Source of the DNA: an uncultured Mollicutes bacterium
GTDB lineage: Bacteria > Bacillota_I > Bacilli_A > RFN20 > CAG-449
DNA length: 20,166 bases
Direction: 5' to 3'
NCBI GenBank assembly: GCA_900551385.1
Contig: URVS01000004.1
Coordinates: forward strand, 1-20,166
Each line of letters starts with the position of its first letter. Positions within the stretch are counted from its first letter, which is position 1. Both the position numbers and the translations under genes were made by a program. The notes beneath the pieces were generated by a model that was not told the DNA's origin, did not search any database, and saw nothing but the letters and a program-made list of their open reading frames with translations. Below, one piece after another: positions 1-8,141 of this stretch.

Positions 1-15
1 TATTTTTCTATTTAA

Positions 16-39
16 AAGGCCCTTATTTCTAAGAGCCTT
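16..39 (-). terminator. Intrinsic terminator closing the surface operon
   Basis: A 10-bp stem with one G-U wobble (AAGGCTCTTA pairing with TAAGGGCCTT in the minus-strand transcript) closes on a GAAA tetraloop. It starts 10 nt after the stop codon of the large secreted protein gene. The T-stretch after the stem is short and broken (TTTTAAAT), so efficiency is uncertain, but the stem and GNRA loop make a stable hairpin in otherwise very AT-rich DNA. Confidence 0.75.
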
Positions 40-48
40 AATGTTTTA

Positions 49-2169
49 TTATTTTAATAAAATAAAATCATATTGGCCAAATGCATAATTATTATTATAT
101 AAATATTTATAATTACCTTTTTCGTCTAAACTATTATCAATTATAAAAGAAAATTTAATTGTATTTATTTCAAGTGAAGGATCTAAATTAATTTCACCTA
201 AATTTAATAAAACCCAATTTGCCCAATATGAATGATCACCTTTAGAACCATCCCCACAACCTGGTAATATTAAATTATTATCAAGATTTTTTTCAACACC
301 ATTAATTTCAAGTTTCATAAAATCACTTAATATCATATCACCAACTTGATAAGGCATCCAATTTTTCATATTAAATGCCCAGTTTGAAGCTCCTTTTAAA
401 TATAAATCATATTTAATTTTATTAATATTTTTTAAATTAACAGTAAATGAAGAATTTTTACCATCTATAAAGGCTAAGAAATCACCATTACTTGCATTTT
501 TTACAGTAGTTTTACCCGCATTAGTAGCAGCATTATATGCCACTTGATATGCTTCTTGATATGTATCATAAACATTATCACCATATTTATAAGTACCATC
601 TTCAAGTCTAACAATTTTTAATTTTGATTGAGGTGTAACTTTACTACCATCTTTTTTAACACCATCAGTATAAGAAACCATTAAATTGTTTTCTAATTCA
701 ACTTTAGTATTAACTTCATTTACAGTTTCAAATCTAAAATAATTTATGCAACCTACACATGGTTGATCAGCATCTAAAGATTTATAAATATCATTTTCAT
801 AACCATTTTTGAAATTAAATCTTATTGTATGAGTTCCTTTATTTAAAAGAGTTGTAGTTAATTCATATTCTTCAAAAGTAAAATAAATATATTTTTTAGC
901 AGTATTTTCATTATTTAAATTAATTTCATCTAAAGCAGTTTGAGGTATTGCTTTTAACATAACATCATTATAATCAATTTCTTCATCATCAATTAATAAT
1001 GACATACATCTTTTTAATTCTTGTTCATAAGAACCTTTAACATTATTTTTATATGTAGAATTATTGCTACAAGAAATAATAAACTTTATATTAGCGTCAT
1101 TATTTAAAGTAATAGGAAATTGAATATAAGGATTATTTTTAATATTCATATCAATATTAATAAAGACATTGCCATAAGAATAATCACCTTCATTACCAAC
1201 TAAAGCAAATTTTCCATCAACAATTTTATATGATTCTTTAAATCTAAAATCTGTTTCTTGGCCAACTATACCTACATTACCACCACCATATTTTAATTCA
1301 GTATCATTTTTAGACATTTTCTTTGTTTCATTAATTGGTAAAACTATATTTCTATTACCATATTTAGTTTTAACTTCAACTGAATCACCCAATAAAACAT
1401 TATTTGGATATGTAACATATTTATAATCAACATTACCTAAACTTTTACCACATTCACATTCTTCTTCAAGCATCAAATTATCTGAATTATATGCATCATT
1501 AATTTCATAATCATTATTAAATTTAGCATTTAACATATAATCATGTTCATGCATACTAGTTTCATCAATAGTATTACATAATTCACAATATTTATAATGA
1601 CTTATTTCGTCATATTTATATTTAGAATATATATGTTCATGATTACCATAAATTGCTTCTGATAAGCTTGCTTTTCTAGTTAATGTATAATCATTTATTT
1701 TTACAGTAAGAGGAATATTAATATTATTAAAAGTATCATCTAAATACCTAATTGTATAACATGCCCAATAATATTCTCCAGCATAATTTTCATCAGTAGT
1801 TAAACCATTTTCTTGACTATAATAATATTTATAATTATTAGCTTCAATTGAACGATAAATAGTTTTTACTTCAATTTCATTAACATCATTTTTACCATCA
1901 ACATGACCTCTTAAAAATGACAATTTTTCAATATTACCTTTTAAAGCAATCGCAAATCTTAAACAGTTTTTACCATCACTAGAAGTACCATTTTGAATAA
2001 AAATGTTTGAATAATCAATTTCTTTATTATTTTGCAATAAAATTTTAGAATTTAATTTAGTATTATTTTGTAAATCTATTGCACCTTCAGTAAAATTATT
2101 TTTAGATTCATTAATAATAAATAAATTTACCATTAACAAAGGAAGCAAAAATATAATTTTTTTATTCAT
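49..2169 (-). CDS. Large secreted protein with two beta-sandwich-like regions
   Basis: 706 residues, last gene of the surface operon. It starts with a short lysine-rich signal sequence and hydrophobic core (about residues 1-20) and has no lipobox, so it is probably exported and released or loosely held. Residues 177-245 hold a His/Cys-rich segment (HEHIYSKY, CELC, HEHDY, CECG) like the short HEH/CxxC spacer repeats seen in many Firmicutes secreted proteins. Residues 305-485 look like a carbohydrate-binding beta-sandwich ending in a typical GTHTIRFNF...INYFRFE pattern. Residues 489-706 are a second module that is clearly paralogous to residues 206-424 of the operon's first gene; both carry LILPGCGDG and GDHSYW and end near NYAFGQYD. 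No enzymatic motif was recognised. The start is supported by AGAGG about 9 nt upstream, overlapping the stop codon of the small peptide gene. I infer a glycan-binding partner of the GH3 enzyme; the ligand is unknown. Confidence 0.85.
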   Translation of the reverse strand: MNKKIIFLLPLLMVNLFIINESKNNFTEGAIDLQNNTKLNSKILLQNNKEIDYSNIFIQNGTSSDGKNCLRFAIALKGNIEKLSFLRGHVDGKNDVNEIEVKTIYRSIEANNYKYYYSQENGLTTDENYAGEYYWACYTIRYLDDTFNNINIPLTVKINDYTLTRKASLSEAIYGNHEHIYSKYKYDEISHYKYCELCNTIDETSMHEHDYMLNAKFNNDYEINDAYNSDNLMLEEECECGKSLGNVDYKYVTYPNNVLLGDSVEVKTKYGNRNIVLPINETKKMSKNDTELKYGGGNVGIVGQETDFRFKESYKIVDGKFALVGNEGDYSYGNVFINIDMNIKNNPYIQFPITLNNDANIKFIISCSNNSTYKNNVKGSYEQELKRCMSLLIDDEEIDYNDVMLKAIPQTALDEINLNNENTAKKYIYFTFEEYELTTTLLNKGTHTIRFNFKNGYENDIYKSLDADQPCVGCINYFRFETVNEVNTKVELENNLMVSYTDGVKKDGSKVTPQSKLKIVRLEDGTYKYGDNVYDTYQEAYQVAYNAATNAGKTTVKNASNGDFLAFIDGKNSSFTVNLKNINKIKYDLYLKGASNWAFNMKNWMPYQVGDMILSDFMKLEINGVEKNLDNNLILPGCGDGSKGDHSYWANWVLLNLGEINLDPSLEINTIKFSFIIDNSLDEKGNYKYLYNNNYAFGQYDFILLK

Positions 2170-2180
2170 AAATTTTACCT

Positions 2181-2306
2181 CTAGAAATCTTCATTAATGA
2201 AAATATCATTTTTAAAATCAATATTTTCATCAGAAGAAGAAACTGCACATATATCATTAAATTCTATAATTTCTATTAATATTTTTGGTGTATTATATTT
2301 TTTCAT
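2181..2306 (-). CDS. 41-residue peptide in the surface operon
   Basis: A short reading frame opens with ATG inside the last codons of the GH3 gene (overlap 14 nt) and stops with TAG inside the ribosome-binding region of the next gene. AAGGT lies 8 nt before its ATG. It fills nearly all of an otherwise unexplained 123-nt gap. The peptide begins MKKYNTPKILIEIIEF and is acidic towards its end. The MKKYxxPxxxxxEhxEF opening, followed by a D-[IV] and a Ser cluster (DICAVSSS), resembles a common group of very small, uncharacterised proteins of gut Firmicutes. It has no transmembrane segment or clear signal peptide and one Cys (residue 20). Its function is unknown: a ribosomally made peptide precursor, a small regulator, or merely a coupling device between its neighbours are all possible. 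Confidence 0.65.
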   Translation of the reverse strand: MKKYNTPKILIEIIEFNDICAVSSSDENIDFKNDIFINEDF

Positions 2307-5300
2307 TTATTTTACCTTCATTATTTCTTTTCTTTTTTAAAATGAAATATAACCATGTTGATAATCCTGCAACTGTGACTAAATCAAGAGGTAATAAGCC
2401 CCATAAAATCCACCATGGTGCAGGAACTTCTCTTTCAACAACTTGATCTAAATCAACAGTAATAGTATCTAATGATTTATCTCTATTTTCATGCATATAA
2501 TAAGCATTACAACTTGCAAATAAAATGTTTTTACATGCCATTCTAGCAAAATAAACTCTTACTTTATCAGTAGTTGAACCAAACCCTTCTGCATTATTTT
2601 GTCCACCAGTTAACCATAAATCATTACCAGCTTTTAAGCCTTGGTCCATTTTCATAATTCCACTATAATAGTCAGTTACTACTGCACCACGGAAGCCCCA
2701 TTCATCTCTTAAAATATCACTCATTAAAGCATGATTACCACCAGTCCAAGTACTACCTAAACGATTAAATGAAGACATCATTCCATTTGCTTTACCTTTT
2801 TTAACTGCAATTTCAAAAGGTTTTAAATATATTTCTCTTAAATTTTGTTCTGTTAACCAAGTTTTTAAACCTGTTCTATTAGTTTCTGTTTCATTGACTG
2901 CAAAATGTTTAACATAAACATTCATACCCATTGACATAGCACCTTTACTTGTTTCACTAGCCATAATTCCAGAAAGAAAACTATCTTCAGAATAATATTC
3001 AGAATTTCTACCATCAAAAGGACTTCTTTGCATATTTGCTCCTGGAGCGTACCAACCAGTAACACCAACAGTAACACCTTCTGTTCCTATTGATCTACCA
3101 AAAGAATAAGCTAAAAATGAATTCCAGGATGTACCAATTACACTTGGCATAGAAAACATTGTCCAACCACTTCTATCAATTGTTTGAGAAGTTGTCTTAT
3201 CAATTTCCATATTATGTCTATTAAGACCAGATGGACCATCATTTTCAAGCATATGTTTTTTACCAATAGATTCAATAGATAAAGTACAATAACCTCCTCT
3301 ATTAACTAAAGTACTTAGTTCTTCTACAGTCATTTGATTTAATAATTCTTCCCATTTTGGATTATTATAATCTCCACCAAGTTCTAAAATCAATTCTTTA
3401 TTTGGCTTAATTCCAGTTCCAGTATCAAGTTGAGATTTATTAGCTTTACCACCATTTTCATTTACATATAATAAATGTTGAGTATTTGTTTGTCCTTGTT
3501 TTATATTTGGAATAGAATCAATATCAAATCCATCATAAACATAATCCATTGCTTCAGTAACAACATTACCAGTTCTATTTCTTTCTTTTGTTTGTGGGAA
3601 AGTTGAACTAAAATCATTTCTTGATAAATAAGCTACATCAGCTTCATTAGCATCACTTCCATCAATCGCGTTATTTGCGTAAGCATTAATTCTTTGTGTA
3701 TCAAAAGAACCATCTTCTTGTTTTGCAATAATATCATAACTAGTAAATCTATTACTTACTCTATTATTTGTTGTAGGATCATTACTAATTCTAACAGTTT
3801 TTGTTAAAGGGAAAATAATTTCAGCATTTTCAATATCAGCAATTTCATGAGAATTTTTTCTTAAAGATAGAACATAATCACCACGATCTAATTCATAACC
3901 AAAATTTCTATTAACATTTCTATCATAACAATCATAACTTGCCATATCATAACCGGTAAAAGTTAAATCTAAAACTTGTGATTCATTTTTATTTAAAATT
4001 TCAGTTTTACCAAATGCAAGTAAATTAACAGCTGATTTTTCAATTTGTCCTTTATAATAAGGAGCTGAATAATATAGTTCAACAACATCTTTACCAGGAA
4101 CATCACTAATATTAGTTACTCTAACTTTAACATTAAATTCAGTTTTTTCATTAACAAAATTTTCATTTGGTTTAATTATTTTACCTTCACTTGTTTTACC
4201 TTCAACACTAACAATATCCCATTTAAAATTACTATAACTCAAGCCATGGCCAAATGGATATTGAACAACTCCATTATAACCTTTACCATATTTATTATTT
4301 ACATTATTCCAATATCCTTCTTTATCAGCTGTTTCATACCATTTATAACCAACATAGATATCTTCTTTATAAACAACATAATTAGAATATGCAGTTTGAC
4401 AACCATCATTATAAAATGAAGGATTTGTTTTTAAATCATAAGAATGAATAGATGTAGTTCTTCCAGATGGATTAATTTCACCAGATAAAATCTTAGGTAT
4501 TGCATATGTACCATTTTCACCTAATCCATTCATAGTTAAACATGCATCAACATTATAATCTTCTAAAAATGATAAGTTCATTTCATTACAAGAATTTACT
4601 ATAACAATAACTTTTTTAAACTCATCTCTTACCATTTTTAACATTGCTTCTTCTTCAGTAGAAACATCTAAATAAGTTCTTGAATTGTCAATTACTAAAT
4701 CAGTCGAATTAGCTTGAACTTTTTTACCCGTATCATTTTTTATTTGTTTAAATGGTAAATCGCATCCTTCTCCACCAAGTCTAGAAATTACAACAATAGC
4801 GGTTGAAGAAAATTCTTTAGCGTTTTCAAGAATAGTTTTACCATTATCAGTCATTTTATCATAAGCACTTCTATTAGGCTCCATTAACATAAAATAATTT
4901 TGATTACCAGATAAAGCTCTTAAAAGAGAACCACCATTTTTTGCTCTTGAATCGCAAAATCCTGTATACATATCAATTAATTCTTTATTATATTTAATAT
5001 TTACTTTTTCATCAGAAAATACATCTAATAAATTTTTTACTTTTAATCTTGATGAACCAGAATTAGAAGCAGCAGATCCATCACTACCACAGACCCAGCC
5101 ACCTGGACTTGAAGACCATCCAAACACATTAACTTTATTTAATTCTTCTTTTTTTAATGGAAGAGCATTATTTTCATTACGTACTAATACTATTCCTTCT
5201 TCAGCAATTTTTTGATTTAATTCTTTAGATTGACTAACAGCTTCTGTAAATTTTTTATTATCTTCAAAATTAACACCAGAACCATAAAAATAAGTTGTTA

Positions 5301-5409
5301 TCATTTCTCCATTGTATCCTGCAACAACGTTACCTGCTAAAACAATACCAAATATTAATCCCATTGCCACAAAAGACACTTTATCTAAAATTGAAAATTT
5401 CTTTTTCAT
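2293..5409 (-). CDS. Glycoside hydrolase family 3, permuted, membrane-anchored
   Basis: About 1038 residues from the preferred ATG; residue numbers here count from an upstream in-frame ATG at 5424, so the preferred start is Met6. GH3 enzymes are exo-acting beta-glycosidases (glucosidase, xylosidase and others). Order: N-terminal hydrophobic segment (15-36); the alpha/beta sandwich domain usually placed second, with GIVLVRN (77-83) and GGEGCDLPF (217-225); fibronectin-III-like domain (about 427-545, VTNISDVPGKDVVELYY); a linker; then the TIM-barrel domain usually placed first (about 690-970), with LENDGPSGL (D729), PGANMQRSPFDGRNSEYY, KHFAVNE (K839-H840) and VTDYY (D918, probable nucleophile); a C-terminal membrane helix (about 1003-1030); and KKKR. 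The swapped order is known in some rumen and gut GH3 enzymes. The barrel lies between the two hydrophobic ends, so it probably faces outside. ATG 5409 begins 1 nt after the lipoprotein stop, with GGGTGA in front, and gives a normal MKKKF signal start. Confidence 0.9.
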   Translation of the reverse strand: MKKKFSILDKVSFVAMGLIFGIVLAGNVVAGYNGEMITTYFYGSGVNFEDNKKFTEAVSQSKELNQKIAEEGIVLVRNENNALPLKKEELNKVNVFGWSSSPGGWVCGSDGSAASNSGSSRLKVKNLLDVFSDEKVNIKYNKELIDMYTGFCDSRAKNGGSLLRALSGNQNYFMLMEPNRSAYDKMTDNGKTILENAKEFSSTAIVVISRLGGEGCDLPFKQIKNDTGKKVQANSTDLVIDNSRTYLDVSTEEEAMLKMVRDEFKKVIVIVNSCNEMNLSFLEDYNVDACLTMNGLGENGTYAIPKILSGEINPSGRTTSIHSYDLKTNPSFYNDGCQTAYSNYVVYKEDIYVGYKWYETADKEGYWNNVNNKYGKGYNGVVQYPFGHGLSYSNFKWDIVSVEGKTSEGKIIKPNENFVNEKTEFNVKVRVTNISDVPGKDVVELYYSAPYYKGQIEKSAVNLLAFGKTEILNKNESQVLDLTFTGYDMASYDCYDRNVNRNFGYELDRGDYVLSLRKNSHEIADIENAEIIFPLTKTVRISNDPTTNNRVSNRFTSYDIIAKQEDGSFDTQRINAYANNAIDGSDANEADVAYLSRNDFSSTFPQTKERNRTGNVVTEAMDYVYDGFDIDSIPNIKQGQTNTQHLLYVNENGGKANKSQLDTGTGIKPNKELILELGGDYNNPKWEELLNQMTVEELSTLVNRGGYCTLSIESIGKKHMLENDGPSGLNRHNMEIDKTTSQTIDRSGWTMFSMPSVIGTSWNSFLAYSFGRSIGTEGVTVGVTGWYAPGANMQRSPFDGRNSEYYSEDSFLSGIMASETSKGAMSMGMNVYVKHFAVNETETNRTGLKTWLTEQNLREIYLKPFEIAVKKGKANGMMSSFNRLGSTWTGGNHALMSDILRDEWGFRGAVVTDYYSGIMKMDQGLKAGNDLWLTGGQNNAEGFGSTTDKVRVYFARMACKNILFASCNAYYMHENRDKSLDTITVDLDQVVEREVPAPWWILWGLLPLDLVTVAGLSTWLYFILKKKRNNEGKINEKI

Positions 5410-5410
5410 A

Positions 5411-6700
5411 TTATTCACCCACATCCTCTAACATAATATAATCATATTGTCCAAACGCATAATTTGCCCCATTATTATACATATATTGATATTTATTATT
5501 TTCGTCTAATGCTTTATCAATTGATACTGTAAATTTAATCGTATTAATTTCTAAACTTGGATTCAAATCAATAGTACCTAAATCTAATGTAGTCCAATTT
5601 GTCCAATAAGAATGATCACCTTTTGTCCCATCACCACATCCTGGTAAAATTAATTTATCATTTAAATCGTGTTCAACACCATTAATTTCAACTTTCATGA
5701 ATTTTGATAATTGCATTTCACTTACTTGATAAGGCATCCAACTTTTCATTATTGTAACCCAGTTAGAAGCACCTCTAATATATAATTCACTTTTTTGTAA
5801 TTCTACATTCTTTAAATTAACTGTAAATGAAGCACCTGTACCATCTAAAAACGCCAAAAAATCTCCTTCACTTGCTTGTTTCACCATTGCTTTACTTGCA
5901 GTGGTAGCTTTTGAATAAGCTTCATCATAAGCTTCTTTATAAGTAGGATAAATATTATCTTTAAATTGAAATGTTCCATCTTCTTTTCTTGTAATGCCCA
6001 ATTTTGATTTTGGAAAAACAATTGTATTATTTGGTGATTTTCCAGATGAATAATTTACAACCAAATTATCTTCTAATTCAATTTTTAATGATTGATTATG
6101 AACACTAATTGGAATGTTTATAGATAATTTTTCATATGTTATAGTAACAAATTTATCAGTTTTCTTTAATGCTTTTTTCTCAAATGTTACTTTAGCAACA
6201 TCAAAATTATCAATGTCTCTTTTTTCTTCACCAACTTGATATCCAAGAATTAAACCAGTTGGATCAAAAATATCTCCAACAATGTAATCAGTTTTTACAG
6301 GTATTTGTTTAATAAATAATGTTTTTTCTCCAGTTGTAGTAATATTAACAATTGTAGAAGCATCACCATAATGAATAGTAACATGATCAATACCTTCTGG
6401 AAGTAATCCTGAAGGTTCAACATAATATTTATTTGATTGAACATTTTCTTCAATATAACCATCTGACCAAATAGCTTTAATTACCATTCCTTTGGAATCA
6501 AAAGCTTCTTCTAAAGGAATATATTTAGTTTTTGTTGGAGGAGTAGTAACTTCAATACTAGTAACATAAACATCATCTGCATCTTTTTGAGTGCTACTAC
6601 TTATTTTACCAGTATTAACATCAGTTTGTTGACAAGAAACCAAGAATAATGAATTAAAAATTAATGGTAATGTCAATAATAAAATTTTCTTATTTTTCAT
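5411..6700 (-). CDS. Ig-like lipoprotein with C-terminal paralogous module
   Basis: 429 residues, first gene of the surface operon. A signal peptide ends in the lipobox LVSC (lipid-modified C23), so it should be anchored on the outer face of the membrane. Two bacterial Ig-like (Big_3-type) repeats follow at about 47-122 and 127-199; the first has the usual pattern of a TKTKY strand, a GMVIKAIWSDG core and a terminal VTIHYGD strand. Residues 206-424 are a module shared with the C-terminus of the 706-residue secreted protein; both contain ASNW, WMPYQV, LILPGCGDG, GDHSYW and INTIKF. The module looks like a beta-sandwich binding domain, but I cannot assign a named CBM family. GAAAGGAAATT precedes the ATG. 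It is followed after 1 nt by the GH3 gene, so the two are probably translationally coupled. Probable job: cell-surface glycan capture beside the GH3 enzyme (inference). Confidence 0.88.
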   Translation of the reverse strand: MKNKKILLLTLPLIFNSLFLVSCQQTDVNTGKISSSTQKDADDVYVTSIEVTTPPTKTKYIPLEEAFDSKGMVIKAIWSDGYIEENVQSNKYYVEPSGLLPEGIDHVTIHYGDASTIVNITTTGEKTLFIKQIPVKTDYIVGDIFDPTGLILGYQVGEEKRDIDNFDVAKVTFEKKALKKTDKFVTITYEKLSINIPISVHNQSLKIELEDNLVVNYSSGKSPNNTIVFPKSKLGITRKEDGTFQFKDNIYPTYKEAYDEAYSKATTASKAMVKQASEGDFLAFLDGTGASFTVNLKNVELQKSELYIRGASNWVTIMKSWMPYQVSEMQLSKFMKVEINGVEHDLNDKLILPGCGDGTKGDHSYWTNWTTLDLGTIDLNPSLEINTIKFTVSIDKALDENNKYQYMYNNGANYAFGQYDYIMLEDVGE

Positions 6701-6718
6701 AATTTCCTTTCTATAATA

Positions 6719-6738
6719 TTTGTCTTATACATGACAAA
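6719..6738 (-). other. Short inverted repeat in the surface-operon leader
   Basis: TTTGTC and GACAAA form a 6-bp inverted repeat with an 8-nt loop at or just downstream of the predicted transcription start and 18 nt before the lipoprotein ATG. It could be a 5' hairpin that stabilises the mRNA or a small operator. It is too small for a riboswitch and has no T-run to act as a terminator. Confidence 0.3.
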
Positions 6739-6741
6739 ATC

Positions 6742-6770
6742 ATTATATGAAAGCGATTTCAATAATTGAA
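6742..6770 (-). promoter_or_regulatory. Promoter of the surface operon
   Basis: A consensus -10 box TATAAT (6747-6742) lies 17 nt downstream of a poor -35 box TTCAAT (6770-6765), predicting transcription from about 6735. A good -10 with a weak -35 and a direct-repeat operator immediately upstream is the usual arrangement of an activator-dependent promoter. It would drive the lipoprotein, GH3, small peptide and secreted-protein genes. Confidence 0.6.
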
Positions 6771-6774
6771 TATA

Positions 6775-6807
6775 TAACGCTTATTCGGTATTTATTAACG
6801 CTTATTC
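6775..6807 (-). promoter_or_regulatory. Probable LytTR operator: two direct repeats, 21-bp period
   Basis: Two perfect 12-bp copies of GAATAAGCGTTA (minus strand, 6807-6796 and 6786-6775) are offset by exactly 21 bp, two helical turns. LytTR regulators such as AgrA bind paired ~9-bp direct repeats with a GTT core and a 12-bp gap, which is the same 21-bp period; here the copies read AGCGTTAAT and AGCGTTATA. The proximal repeat ends 4 bp before the -35 box of the surface operon, and the distal one begins 3 nt after the stop codon of the adjacent sensor kinase. The neighbouring LytTR response regulator is the obvious candidate to bind it. Confidence 0.7.
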
Positions 6808-6809
6808 AG

Positions 6810-8141
6810 TTAATTTTCTAATGGAATAAGGATATTTAAACTAAACATATTATTTTTTTCTTTAAATGAAACATTTCCATTATATTTATCAACAATTAAA
6901 TAAATACTTTTTACTCCATAACCATGATAAGAACTATCTTCTTTTGTAGTAATTGGTAAACCATCATCATCAAAATTAATTTTTCCTTCATAAGAATTAC
7001 GAATATTAATAGTTAATAAATCATTAACAGTATGAATTTTTAATTCAATTATTCTTTTATCATATTCTTTTATCTTAATAACTGCTTCAAGAGCATTATC
7101 TAAAGCATTACCAAATAAAGAATATATATCAGATTCTTCCATAAAATTTAATTTTTCCCCATCAGCAATATAAGTTAATGTTATTTGATTCTTTTTACAA
7201 TATAAATTCTTTTCTGTCAAAATTATATCTAAAACATTATTTCCTGTTTTAGCAATCGAATCATATAAAGAAATTGAATTTTCTAATTCTTTAACAACAT
7301 CTTCAGAAATACTTTTATTTTGACCAATCTGTCTAATTTGATGTTTAATATCATGACATTTAATATTAATTAAATCTATATTTTCTTGTAATAACTGATA
7401 ATGTTGTTTTTCTTGTATCCACATCATTTGTAAAATATCAAGTTCTCTTTTTGTTTCTTTAGTGGTTAATTGATTAAATTGACACACAAGTAATAAAATA
7501 CAACATAATCCATTTGTAATAAAATTAATCACCATTCCAATAAAATCTTTAGACATATAATGAATAATCATTGAACCAATGATAATATTACAAAAAGCTC
7601 CTGCAAAAATTAAACCTAATAAAATTAAATTATTAATTTTTAAATCAATTCCTTTTTTTATTCTTTTAGCAAATAATAAATATATTCCCCAATAAGAAAT
7701 AAAATAACATATTAAATATAAAGTTATAGAGAAAAGCGTTCTTTTATCAAAACTAGAAAAATCAATAATTGAATTACTATACATTCCAAGTAATGGACTT
7801 ATTCCTTGTTCAACCAAACAAAGCATTAAATTAGTGACTTCATAAGCAAAATGTTGAGTGGTATAACCAGCCATACAACAAAATAAAATATTAAAGAAAC
7901 TTTCTTCATAACATAACCAAACAAGAAAAAGTGAAAACCAAAATAATACAAAAAAGTCTAAACTATTTAAAATAAAATTTTCAGTTGATAATGGAATAAA
8001 AGAAATACCAAATAATACAACTAAACCTAAAATTATTCTTAAATAAAATTTATTTCTTTTCTTTAAATTATGTGCAAATAAATATTCAGCAATTAAAAGT
8101 TCAATAATAAAAATAATTTTATAAAAAGATATATATGTCAT
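6810..8141 (-). CDS. AgrC-like GHKL sensor histidine kinase
   Basis: 443 residues. The N-terminal half (about 5-220) is a membrane sensor with roughly six hydrophobic segments. A helical linker leads to the phosphoacceptor motif KCHDIKHQI (H263), followed by a GHKL ATPase with N-box SLFGNALDNALEA (N345, D348, N349) and G-box YHGYGVKSI. This layout is that of the AgrC/ComD/VirS class (HPK10), which usually senses small peptides and pairs with LytTR regulators. Its ATG overlaps the regulator's TAA by one base (TAATG), so the two are translationally coupled. No agrB- or agrD-like gene lies nearby, so the signal is unknown. The gene ends three bases before the direct-repeat operator of the surface operon, which points to that operon as its target (inference). 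Confidence 0.88.
   Translation of the reverse strand: MTYISFYKIIFIIELLIAEYLFAHNLKKRNKFYLRIILGLVVLFGISFIPLSTENFILNSLDFFVLFWFSLFLVWLCYEESFFNILFCCMAGYTTQHFAYEVTNLMLCLVEQGISPLLGMYSNSIIDFSSFDKRTLFSITLYLICYFISYWGIYLLFAKRIKKGIDLKINNLILLGLIFAGAFCNIIIGSMIIHYMSKDFIGMVINFITNGLCCILLLVCQFNQLTTKETKRELDILQMMWIQEKQHYQLLQENIDLINIKCHDIKHQIRQIGQNKSISEDVVKELENSISLYDSIAKTGNNVLDIILTEKNLYCKKNQITLTYIADGEKLNFMEESDIYSLFGNALDNALEAVIKIKEYDKRIIELKIHTVNDLLTINIRNSYEGKINFDDDGLPITTKEDSSYHGYGVKSIYLIVDKYNGNVSFKEKNNMFSLNILIPLEN

Noticed and set aside
6719..6738. Riboswitch or attenuator in the surface-operon leader
   Set aside because: The predicted leader is only about 35 nt, with one 6-bp stem and no T-run; this is too small for a known riboswitch.
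6775..6807. CRISPR-like direct repeats
   Set aside because: Only two 12-bp units with a 9-bp gap are present; the size and position fit a protein-binding operator, not a CRISPR array.
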